Source: Xanthobacter oligotrophicus
GTDB lineage: Bacteria > Pseudomonadota > Alphaproteobacteria > Rhizobiales > Xanthobacteraceae
Reading direction: 5' to 3'
NCBI RefSeq assembly: GCF_008364685.1
Contig: NZ_VTTL01000001.1
Coordinates: 372,001-436,000 of the forward strand
Length of the DNA stretch: 64,000 nt
Shown here: one piece after another, positions 8,389-16,400 of the stretch
Position numbering within the stretch: the first letter of the stretch is position 1
Layout of the letters: each line of letters begins with the position of its first letter
Notes under the pieces: generated by a model
Seen by the model: the letters and a program-made list of their open reading frames with translations, nothing else
Databases searched by the model: none
Told to the model about the DNA's origin: nothing
Program-made: the position numbers and the translations under genes

Positions 8389-9576
8389 ATGGCACAGGTG
8401 GTGGTGGGCGGGGTGGGCATGACCCGCTTCGTGAAGCCGAGCGAAAGCCCGAGCTACGTGGCGCTGGCCGGCGAGGCGGTGCGCAGCGCGCTGGCCGACG
8501 CCGGGATCGACTATGGCAAGGTCCAGCAGGCCTATGTGGGCTACGTCTATGGCGATTCCACCAGCGGCCAGAAGGCGCTCTACAGCGTGGGCCTCACCGG
8601 CATCCCGGTGGTGAACGTGAACAACAATTGCGCCACCGGCTCCACCGCCCTTTGGCTGGCCCGCAATGCGGTACTGTCGGGACAGGCCGAATGCGTGCTG
8701 GCGCTCGGCTTCGAGCAGATGCAGCCGGGCGCGCTGGTGGAGCACTGGAAGGACCGCCCGGGTCCACTGGAAGACTTCATCCAGGTCACCACCGAGGTGG
8801 CCTATGACGGCGACGTGCCCATGGCGCCGAAGATGTTCGGCGGCGCCGGCATCGCCCATCAGAACAAGTACGGCACGAAGGATACCACCTTCGCAGCCAT
8901 CCGCGCCAAGGCCAGCCGCCATGCGGTCCACAATGCCCGCGCCATCTTCCGCAAGGAGGTGAGCGTCGAGGAGGTGATGGCCTCGCCGCCGGTGACGCGC
9001 CTGCTCACCCGCCTGCAATGCTGCCCGCCCACCTGCGGCGCGGCGGCCGCCATCCTGTGCACGCCGGAGTTCGCGCGGCGGCACGGCATCGACACCACCG
9101 TGACCATCGCCGCCCAGGCAATGACCACCGACTTTCCCTCCAGCTTCGAGCCGGACCTGATGCGGGTGGTCGGCTACGACATGACCGCCGCGGCTGCGAC
9201 CTCGGTGTGGGCGCAGGCGGGCCTCGGCCCCGACGACGTGGACGTGGCCGAGCTGCACGACTGCTTCACCGCCAACGAGCTGATCACCTATGAGGGACTC
9301 GGCTTCTGCCCGGAGGGCGGGGCGGAGAAGTTCATCCTCGACGGCGACAACACCTATGGCGGCAAGGTGGTCACCAATCCCTCGGGCGGGCTGCTCTCCA
9401 AGGGCCATCCGCTGGGGGCCACTGGGCTCGCCCAGTGCTTCGAGCTGACCGGCCAGTTGCGCGGCACCATGGAGGCGCGGCAGGTGGAGGGCGCGCGGGT
9501 GGCGCTCCAGCACAATCTCGGCCTCGGCGGCGCCTGCGTGGTCACGCTCTACACCGCGGACCGGGGCGCGCGATGA
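8389..9576 (+). CDS. SCP-x-type thiolase (lipid-transfer protein thiolase domain)
   Basis: This 395-residue protein is a thiolase-fold enzyme of the SCP-x/Ltp group. The nucleophilic Cys lies in NNNCATGSTALW near residue 84, the second-half motif is ELHDCFTANELITYEG, and NPSGGLLSKGHPLGATG carries the catalytic His. ATG 8389 is chosen because MAQVVVGGVGMTRF is the conserved N-terminus; the open frame running back to 8104 crosses the repeat region and is not coding. Enzymes of this group cleave or condense bulky beta-keto or beta-hydroxyacyl-CoAs. The stop overlaps the next start as ATGA, so it is translationally coupled to the two hydratases. Confidence 0.88.
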   Translation: MAQVVVGGVGMTRFVKPSESPSYVALAGEAVRSALADAGIDYGKVQQAYVGYVYGDSTSGQKALYSVGLTGIPVVNVNNNCATGSTALWLARNAVLSGQAECVLALGFEQMQPGALVEHWKDRPGPLEDFIQVTTEVAYDGDVPMAPKMFGGAGIAHQNKYGTKDTTFAAIRAKASRHAVHNARAIFRKEVSVEEVMASPPVTRLLTRLQCCPPTCGAAAAILCTPEFARRHGIDTTVTIAAQAMTTDFPSSFEPDLMRVVGYDMTAAAATSVWAQAGLGPDDVDVAELHDCFTANELITYEGLGFCPEGGAEKFILDGDNTYGGKVVTNPSGGLLSKGHPLGATGLAQCFELTGQLRGTMEARQVEGARVALQHNLGLGGACVVTLYTADRGAR

Positions 9577-10016
9577 TCGACCGCAGCTTCATCGGCCACG
9601 TGTTCGATCCGTTCACGGTGGAGGTGGAGAAGGGGCGCATCCGCTTCTTCGCCCGCACCATTGGCGAGACCAATCCGGTCTTCACCGACGAAGAGGCGGC
9701 CCACGCGGCGGGATATGCCTCCCTGCCCCTCCCGCCGACACAATTGTTCTGCCTGGAAATGGACGGGCCGGACCCGTTCCTGTTCTTCAACCGTCTCGGC
9801 CTGGACTTCGCGCGGCTACTGCACGGCGAGCAGTCCTTCGCCTATAGGCGGGTGGTGTGCGCCGGCGAGCGGCTCACCTTCACCCAGAAGGTGGCGGACA
9901 TCTACGACAAGAAGAACGGCGCACTGGAATTCGTGCTGCGCGAGACCGCCGTGGACGATGAGGCCGGCCGGCGCGTCGCCGATCTGAAATCCACCCTCGT
10001 GATCCGCAACGGCTAG
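9573..10016 (+). CDS. MaoC-like N-terminal hydratase (FAS1-like dehydratase domain)
   Basis: This 147-residue protein has the MaoC_dehydrat_N hot-dog fold, with FARTIGETNPVFTDEEAAH near residue 28 and PPTQLFCLEMDG in the centre. In this group the N-terminal half usually lacks the full catalytic pair and forms a heterodimer with a canonical MaoC subunit, which is encoded 12 nt downstream. It starts inside the thiolase stop codon (ATGA). The partnership suggests hydration of a bulky or branched enoyl-CoA before thiolytic or retro-aldol cleavage by the thiolase. Family assignment is good; substrate is unknown. Confidence 0.82.
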   Translation: MIDRSFIGHVFDPFTVEVEKGRIRFFARTIGETNPVFTDEEAAHAAGYASLPLPPTQLFCLEMDGPDPFLFFNRLGLDFARLLHGEQSFAYRRVVCAGERLTFTQKVADIYDKKNGALEFVLRETAVDDEAGRRVADLKSTLVIRNG

Positions 10017-10028
10017 GGGCAGGCAACC

Positions 10029-10490
10029 ATGACAGATCTCGGGACCCTTGCCGCTCCTCACGCCCCTACCCTCGCGGTCGGCGACATCTTCGCCACGCTG
10101 GAGCTTGCCCCCGTCACCCGCACCCAGCTGGCGCTCTATGCTGGCGCCTCGGGCGACCACAACCCCATCCACATCGACATCGATTTCGCCCACGCCGCCG
10201 GGGAAAAGGACGTGTTCGCCCAGGGCATGTTCGTCATGGCCTCCCTCGGCCGGCTGCTGACGGCCAACGCGCCGCTCACCGCGCTGCGCTCCTTCGGGAC
10301 ACGGTTCCTCGCCATGACCCGCCTCGGCGACCGCCTCACCCTCACCGCCACAGTGGCGGAGCTGCTTGAGGCGGAGGGGGAGCAGCGCGTGCGCCTCGAC
10401 CTTGCCGTCCGCGACCAGAACGGCGAACAGAAACTTTCCGGCGCGGCGATCCTCGCGCTCGGCCTCCAGAACGGCCCCCTGGACCTTTGA
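10029..10490 (+). CDS. MaoC-family enoyl-CoA hydratase
   Basis: This 153-residue hot-dog protein carries the R-hydratase signature YAGASGDHNPIHID near residues 37-50, including the catalytic Asp and His, then FAQGMFVMASLGRLL. It is the catalytic partner expected for the MaoC_N-type protein encoded just upstream. The reaction would be reversible hydration of a trans-2-enoyl-CoA to the 3-hydroxyacyl-CoA. The SDR gene begins 11 nt after the stop, so thiolase, the two hydratases and the dehydrogenase form a compact beta-oxidation block. Confidence 0.88.
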   Translation: MTDLGTLAAPHAPTLAVGDIFATLELAPVTRTQLALYAGASGDHNPIHIDIDFAHAAGEKDVFAQGMFVMASLGRLLTANAPLTALRSFGTRFLAMTRLGDRLTLTATVAELLEAEGEQRVRLDLAVRDQNGEQKLSGAAILALGLQNGPLDL

Positions 10491-10501
10491 AAGGCGCAGT
10501 C

Positions 10502-11326
10502 ATGACGAAGCTTACGGGCAAGGTCGCCTATGTGACCGGGGCCGGCCGCGGCATCGGCCGGGCCATCGCCCTGAAACTGGCGAGCGAAGGCGCGCGCCTC
10601 GTCCTCAACGACCTGGACGTCGAGCCGGTGGAGGCCGTCCGCGCCGAGATCCTGGCGCTGGGCGGCGAGGCCATCGCGGTGCCGGGATCGGTGACCGCCG
10701 AGGGCTTCGCCCAGAGCTTCATCGATCATGGCATCGCGGCGTTCGACGGTGTGGACATCATCGTCAACAATGCCGGCTACACCTGGGACAGCCTGATCGG
10801 CAAGATGAGCGACGCGCAGTTCGACGCCATCCTCGACGTGCACCTGAAGGCGCCGTTCCAGATCCTGCGCGCCGCCGCCGAGCCGATCCGCATCCGCGTG
10901 GCGCAGGAGGCCGCCGAGGGGCGCGAGGTGTTCCGCAAGGTGGTGAACATCTCCTCCATCGCGGGCACCGGCGGCAACATGGGGCAGGCCAATTATGCCT
11001 CCGCCAAGGCGGGCGTCATCGGCCTCACCAAGACGCTGTCGAAGGAGTGGGGACGCTTCAAGGTGAACGTGAACTGCGTCGCCTTCGGCCTCATCGAGAC
11101 CCGCATGACAGCGGCCTCCGAGACCAAGGCATCCATCACCGTGGAGGGCAATCAGGTGGCCATCGGCCTGCCGCCCAAGGTGCTGGACGGCTTCCGCAGC
11201 CTCATCCCGCTGGGCCGCGCCGGCACGCCGGAGGAAGCCGCCGACGGCGTCTATCTCTTCTGCGCGCCGGAATCCAACTATGTCAGCGGGCAGGTGCTGG
11301 TGGTCGGCGGCGGCATCTCCTTCTAG
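10502..11326 (+). CDS. Short-chain dehydrogenase/reductase (3-hydroxyacyl-CoA dehydrogenase or FabG-like)
   Basis: This 274-residue classical SDR has the NAD-binding motif TGAGRGIGRA at its N-terminus, the NNAG motif near residue 90, catalytic Ser in the NISSIAG segment and the YASAKAG Tyr-Lys pair. ATG 10502 follows GAAAGGCGC; an in-frame TTG at 10487 is a weaker choice. Following the MaoC pair, it should oxidise the 3-hydroxyacyl-CoA to the keto form for the thiolase, closing a beta-oxidation round. A hairpin about 46 nt after the stop probably terminates the transcript. Confidence 0.85.
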   Translation: MTKLTGKVAYVTGAGRGIGRAIALKLASEGARLVLNDLDVEPVEAVRAEILALGGEAIAVPGSVTAEGFAQSFIDHGIAAFDGVDIIVNNAGYTWDSLIGKMSDAQFDAILDVHLKAPFQILRAAAEPIRIRVAQEAAEGREVFRKVVNISSIAGTGGNMGQANYASAKAGVIGLTKTLSKEWGRFKVNVNCVAFGLIETRMTAASETKASITVEGNQVAIGLPPKVLDGFRSLIPLGRAGTPEEAADGVYLFCAPESNYVSGQVLVVGGGISF

Positions 11327-11372
11327 TACCATCGGCCTCGGTCTTCGACCGATGCCAAGTGGATGACGCTGC

Positions 11373-11396
11373 ACAACTCGGGTGTTCCCGAGTTGT
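11373..11396 (+). terminator. Hairpin terminator, also a REP-like palindrome (TGTT loop)
   Basis: ACAACTCGGG and CCCGAGTTGT form a perfect 10-bp stem around loop TGTT, followed by GATTTTTAG, so it can work as an intrinsic terminator after the SDR gene. Its ACTCGG stem core and TGTT loop also match the hairpin family at 45179-45204 and 49842-49867. Confidence 0.7.
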
Positions 11397-11541
11397 GATT
11401 TTTAGAACCGGTTCCGGCAATGGCCGGAGCCGGGTGCCGCGCGGGCATTGGCGCGCCGCGCTACACCGCACCTGCGGGAAGTTGGCCCCAAGTTTGCGTG
11501 TTGCTCTTCACCAGCGTTCCGCGCGGATGAAGAGGTCAGCA

Positions 11542-12501
11542 ATGTCGGACGAAGCCCTGCAGTCGGTGGTCGTGGCCAGGAAGACGGTCGAGGCCGAGAA
11601 CATGGTCTCCTTCGAGCTCGTCCCCGCCGAGGGCGGCGAGCTGGCGCCCTTCACGCCGGGCGCGCATGTGGACGTGACCATTCCCGGTGGCCTCATGCGC
11701 CAGTATTCGCTGTGCAACAGCGCCAGCGAGCGCCATCGCTACGTGATCGGCGTCTGGAAGGATGCCAACAGCCGCGGCGGCTCCAAGGCCCTGTTCCAGC
11801 AGGTGAACGAGGGCGACCGCCTGCAGGTGGGCGAGCCGCGCAACCGCTTCGCGGTGCCGCGCGACGTGAAGCGCGCCTTGCTGTTCGCCCGCGGCATCGG
11901 CGCCACGCCGGTGCTCTCCATCGCCGACCACCTGAAGGCGAAGAACATCCCGTTCGAGTTCCACTATCTGTTCGCCGGCGGCTCGCCGGGCTCGTTCCGC
12001 GCCACCATCGAGGCCTCGGCCTTCGCCGAGAACACCACCTTCTATTTCGAGGCCACCGAGCCCCGCCTGAACCCGGCGACCCTGCTCGCCGACCGGCCGG
12101 ACGACACCCATCTGTTCCTGTGCGGCGTGGACTGGTGGCTTGATCCGGTCATCGCCAACGCCCAGCAGAAGGGCTACGGCGTCAACCGCATCCATGTGGA
12201 GCGCTTCACCGCCAAGGCGCCCCCGCCGCTGCTGGACAAGGTGTTCGACGTGAAGATCGCCTCTTCCGGCAAGGTCATCAAGATCCCCGGCGACCGTTCC
12301 GTCACCGCCGCGCTGGAGGAAGCCGGCGTGAAGGTGCCCACCTCCTGCGAGCAGGGCGCCTGCGGCACCTGCAAGGTGAAGGTGCTGGAAGGCGAGATCG
12401 ACCACCGCGACAAGCGCCTGAAGCCCGAGGAGAAGGAAAAGGGCTATTTCCTCGCCTGCGTGTCGCGTGCCAAAGGCGACCTGCTGGTGTTGGATTTGTG
12501 A
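11542..12501 (+). CDS. PDR/VanB-family ferredoxin-type oxidoreductase (FMN/NAD reductase with C-terminal 2Fe-2S)
   Basis: This 319-residue protein has a flavin-binding beta barrel with the RQYSLCN motif, an NAD-binding domain around ARGIGATPVLSIADHL, and a C-terminal plant-type ferredoxin domain whose cluster ligands are CEQGACGTC plus a final Cys in FLACVSR. This is the phthalate dioxygenase reductase/VanB architecture. ATG 11542 follows GAAGAGGTCAGC; the long in-frame extension overlaps other genes and is not used. These reductases feed electrons to Rieske oxygenases or cytochrome P450s, but no oxygenase gene is in the window. A hairpin follows at 12516-12548. Confidence 0.87.
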   Translation: MSDEALQSVVVARKTVEAENMVSFELVPAEGGELAPFTPGAHVDVTIPGGLMRQYSLCNSASERHRYVIGVWKDANSRGGSKALFQQVNEGDRLQVGEPRNRFAVPRDVKRALLFARGIGATPVLSIADHLKAKNIPFEFHYLFAGGSPGSFRATIEASAFAENTTFYFEATEPRLNPATLLADRPDDTHLFLCGVDWWLDPVIANAQQKGYGVNRIHVERFTAKAPPPLLDKVFDVKIASSGKVIKIPGDRSVTAALEEAGVKVPTSCEQGACGTCKVKVLEGEIDHRDKRLKPEEKEKGYFLACVSRAKGDLLVLDL

Positions 12502-12515
12502 CAATTCCACTTCGG

Positions 12516-12548
12516 GCGGCTTCGCGTTTCATGAACCCGCGAAGCCGC
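12516..12548 (+). terminator. GC-rich hairpin after the reductase gene
   Basis: GCGGCTTCGCG and CGCGAAGCCGC form a perfect 11-bp stem with an 11-nt loop, 15 nt after the reductase stop codon. No clean T-tract follows, so terminator function is only probable. Confidence 0.5.
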
Positions 12549-12566
12549 TCTCGAAGTCGAGTTCGT

Positions 12567-12609
12567 GCGTTTTCTTCACGCGAACCGTTCTCCATTTCGC
12601 CTGAAGACG
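12567..12609. repeat. 43-nt dispersed intergenic repeat, copy 1
   Basis: The stretch from GCGTTTTCTTCACGCGAACC to TGAAGACG matches 32277-32319 over 43 nt with six substitutions. The GCGT...ACGC part can form a small hairpin. It belongs to the palindromic intergenic repeats common in Hyphomicrobiales genomes and codes for nothing recognisable. Confidence 0.75.
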
Positions 12610-12649
12610 TTCCAGGCCCCGTGCGGTCACAGCGCAAGGAATGAACCCC

Positions 12650-12850
12650 ATGGTTTCCGAAGAAGACGTCTGGCGGACCGCCTTCATCATCGCCGACCAA
12701 TACGGCCCCGAGGGCGTGGACTTCGCCGCGCGCATGGCCCAGAGCTTCGAGATCGGCGGCAAGATGGAGGAGCACCGCGCGTGGGCCTCCATCACCGCCA
12801 AGGTGGCGACGCTCACCGCCGAAGACGGCGAGTTCCACCGCCCGAACTGA
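12650..12850 (+). CDS. Small conserved-looking acidic protein (DUF6961-like?)
   Basis: This is a 66-residue protein from ATG 12650, or 69 residues from ATG 12641. AAGGA lies at a proper distance only from the 12650 start, so that one is preferred. The sequence has WRTAFIIADQYGPEGVDFAA and later HRAWASITAKVATL, which resembles small alphaproteobacterial proteins of the DUF6961 type (an Ala-rich helix pair with a HG-like turn). No function is known. It stands alone between the repeat element and tRNA-His. Its coherent, non-shadow composition supports it as a gene, but the family match is from memory. Confidence 0.55.
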   Translation: MVSEEDVWRTAFIIADQYGPEGVDFAARMAQSFEIGGKMEEHRAWASITAKVATLTAEDGEFHRPN

Positions 12851-13016
12851 CGGCGCGCCCGAATCGTCAACTTATTGTCGTCCGTTTATTGCCGCCCTGT
12901 CCGGACCTCCCCTGCCCGCCCGCGCCCTGCGGCTCTGGCGCGCAGGGCGGTCCTGCATGGGCGAAGGTCCAGCGGCGGCGGGGAAAATCCCCTGTGATTT
13001 GCGCCCATCCGGCCCC

Positions 13017-13045
13017 TTGAAATTACGGGGTCGTGCGCGTAGGTT
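13017..13045 (+). promoter_or_regulatory. Candidate sigma-70 promoter for tRNA-His
   Basis: TTGAAA at 13017-13022 and TAGGTT at 13040-13045 are separated by 17 nt, and the tRNA begins 37 nt after the -10 box. The -35 box is good and the -10 box is weak, so this is a modest prediction. Confidence 0.4.
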
Positions 13046-13082
13046 CCGCGCTCTCCGCCGAAGCCCCCGGCATCGGCGGTGT

Positions 13083-13159
13083 GCAGGTGTAGCTCAGTTG
13101 GTTAGAGCGCCGGTCTGTGGAACCGGAGGTCGGTGGTTCGAGCCCACCCACCTGTACCA
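13083..13159 (+). tRNA. tRNA-His (GTG anticodon)
   Basis: The sequence folds as a complete cloverleaf: acceptor GCAGGTG/CACCTGT, D arm GCTC/GAGC, anticodon arm CCGGT-CTGTGGA-ACCGG with anticodon GTG, T arm GGTGG-TTCGAGC-CCACC, discriminator A and an encoded CCA. The base before position 1 is T and position 73 is A, so the near-universal G-1:C73 pair of tRNA-His is absent. A clade of alphaproteobacteria is known to have lost this feature. The giant helicase gene starts 253 nt downstream. Confidence 0.95.
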
Positions 13160-13412
13160 CATCAAACCCGTCCAAATTAACAGCTTCTGGCAATGGTCTC
13201 CTTCAGCGCCGCGGGCTGCTGTCGGGCATGGTGCCACCCTGTCACCACGGACACGGAAGTCGGGGGCGCCCATGCTGAACCCTGTCCTCTCCTCACACGC
13301 TCTTCCCACGCCCCGTTGGCGCTGACACTGCGTCTATTGCCTTCGCTGCATTGCAACGTTGGGTTTCAGTACCTAGTCTTGCCATGATTGCGTCAGGGGT
13401 GGGGGCCGTGTT

Positions 13413-16400
13413 GTGGCTGGGGAAATCGAGGACTCGGTCGCATTGGCTGAAGGCGCCGCTGCCGAGGTGGGAATCGTCGCGGATCTTGCGTCCTCGTTCA
13501 CCTTCGCCTCGCACCAGAACGCGGTGCCGGTGCTGCGTGGCCTCACCCTCACCAATACCACCGAGGTGCATCTGACCGGCTGCCGGCTGGAGGTGACCTC
13601 GGCCCCGCCTTTCGTGCGCGCCAGAAGCTGGACCGTTGATCGCCTCGCCCCGGGCGACACGCTGGCGCTGTCCGACCGCCGGCTGGATCTCGATCCCGCC
13701 TATCTCGACGGCCTCGACGAGGCTGAGCGGGGCGAGGTGCGCTTCGTGCTGCGGCGGGGCGAAGAGATCCTCGCGGAGGCGCGCAGCGAGGTGCGCCTGC
13801 TCGCCCGCGACGAATGGGGCGGCGTCGCGGACATGGCGCAATTGCTGCCGGCCTTCGTGATGCCCAACGATCCGGCGATTTCCCGCCTGTTGCGCGCCGC
13901 CTCGGACAAGTTGGCCGAACACAAGCTGCCTCCCGGCATGGACGGCTACCAGAGCAACGATCCGCGCCGGGTCCGGCTTCTGGCGGCAGCGCTCTACAGC
14001 GCCATCGCCGCGCAGGACACCCATTATGCCGAGCCGCCGGCGAGCTTCGAGCGCCGGGGGCAGAAGATCCGCCGGCCCTCCATCATCGCCGACACCGGGC
14101 TTGCCACCTGCCTCGACACCACGGTGCTGTTCGCAGCGGCGTTCGAGGCCGCCGGCCTCAATCCGGTGCTGCTGCTGTTCGAGGGCCATGCCGCGGCCGG
14201 CGTCTGGCTGGCGAAGCGCACCCTGCCCGAGGCCGTGACCAGCGATGTCATGGAGCTGCGCAAGGCCCTCGCGGCGAACGAGCTGATGGTGTTCGAGACC
14301 ACCGCCATCACCCGCCGCCCGGTGCTGTCCATCGATCAGGCCCACGCCGCGCTGCTGCCGCGCCTGTCGCCGGAGCGCGAGCACGAGTTCCGCGCCGCCA
14401 TCGATGTCCGCCGCCTGCGCGATGGCGGCATCGCCCCGCTCGCCACCCATATGGCGGCTCCGGCCGGCGGCGAGGGTCCTCGCGGTCCCATCGACGTTCC
14501 GCTGCCAGGCCTCGGGGGCGAGCCGCAGCCCGAGCCGCCAGCCATCGAGCCCAAGCCGGCGACGCCGCAGGATCGCATCGCGCGCTGGCAGAAGAAGCTG
14601 CTCGACCTCACCCTGCGCAACCGCCTCCTGAACTTCCGGGACGGCAAGAAGACCGTGCCGTTCCTGTGCACGGATGTCGCCTATCTGGAGGACCGGCTGG
14701 CCGGCGGGGCGGGTATCCGCATCATCTGCCTGCCGGAACAAAATCCCCTCGGCGAACGCGACGCCGGCACCTATCGCGACCAGCGCGGCGAGGATCTCGA
14801 CCGCCGCTATGCCGCCGAGGCCCTGGGGCGCGACGAGCTGCCCTCGCCCCTCGCGAGCCGCGATCTGGAGGCGCGCCTCGTCGATCTCTACCGCGAGGTG
14901 AAGAACGACCTGGCTGAAGGCGGCACCAACACGCTGTTCCTCGCCGTCGGCTTCCTGCGTTGGCGCCGCGCCGGCGAGGCGCGCATCTACCGGGCGCCGC
15001 TGCTGCTGGTGCCGGTGCGGCTGGAGCGCACCGCCGCCACCGCCCGCTTCACGCTGCGCTTCCATGAGGACGAGCCGCGCTTCAACGCCACCCTGCTGAA
15101 GTTCCTGGAGGAGGAGTTCGAGCTGCGCCTGCCGCAGTTCGAGGGCGATCTGCCCACCGACGATGCCGGCATCGACGTGCTGCGCCTGCTCGCGGAAGTG
15201 CGCCGCGCCGTTCGCGACGTGCCGGGAATGGAAGTGGCGGACGAGACCGCCCTCGCCACCTTCTCCTTTGCCAAGTACCTGATGTGGAAGGATCTGGTCG
15301 ATCGCACCGATCTGCTGCGGCAGAACCGGGTGGTGCGCCACCTGATCGACACGCCGGAGGAGTCGTTCCCCGGCATCGGCGTGCCCGCGCCGGAGGAGAA
15401 GGACCTCGACCGCGCCTTCGCCCCGACCGACATCGTGAGCCTGCTGCCGGCGGATTCCTCGCAAAGCGTCGCCAGCCTGATGGCGGCGCGGGGCCACGAC
15501 ATGGTCCTCATCGGCCCGCCGGGCACGGGCAAGAGCCAGACCATCGCCAACATGATCGCCCACTGCCTGTCGGTGGGAAAGACGGTGCTGTTCGTGGCGG
15601 AGAAGGCTGCGGCCCTCAGCGTCGTCCATCGCCGGCTGCGTGAGCACGGCCTCGGCCCCCATTGCCTGGAGCTGCATTCCAGCAAGGCCGATCGCAAGAG
15701 CTTCCTGGCCCAGCTCAAGGCCTCGTGGGAGCACGGCAACGCACGGGACGACGGCGCCTGGACCGCCGCCAACCGCGATCTCGGCCTGCGCCGGGACGAG
15801 CTCAATGCCTATGTGGCGGCCCTGCACCGTCCGTGCGCGAACGGGCTCAGCATCTATGCGGCCCTTGGCCTCGTGCTGCGAGACGAGGCCAAGGTGGTGC
15901 CGGAGCTGCGGTTTTCCAGCTCCGAGACGCACGATCCGCAGATGCTTCGGGCACTGGAAGATCTGGCCGACAAGCTGGGCCGAACCTATGCGGCGGCCGG
16001 CGTCCGCCCGGCCCTGAGCTTCGTCCGGGCGGCCGACTGGTCCAATGCCTGGCAGCAGCAGCTCCTCGCTGCGGCGCTCGCCCTGAAGGGTGCATCGGAC
16101 GCCCTGGACAGCGCCTTCCAGGGCTTCCGCTCCGCCCTCGGGCTTCAGGCGAGCCCCGGGAGCCTGCCGGCGGAGATCGAACGCTTCGCAGCGCTGTCGA
16201 AGGCCATCGAGGACTGCGCCGGGGCGGACCACACCATTCTGTTCGAGCCCGACTTCGAAGACCTCGCCCCGGCGCTGCGGGCGCTTGAGACCGCCGTCTC
16301 CGCCGTGCGCGCGGTGGAGGGCGAGATCGCCGGACGCTTTGCCCGCGCCGAAATCGCGCGCATTCCGGTGGACGATATCGAGCGCGACTGGCGCATGGCG

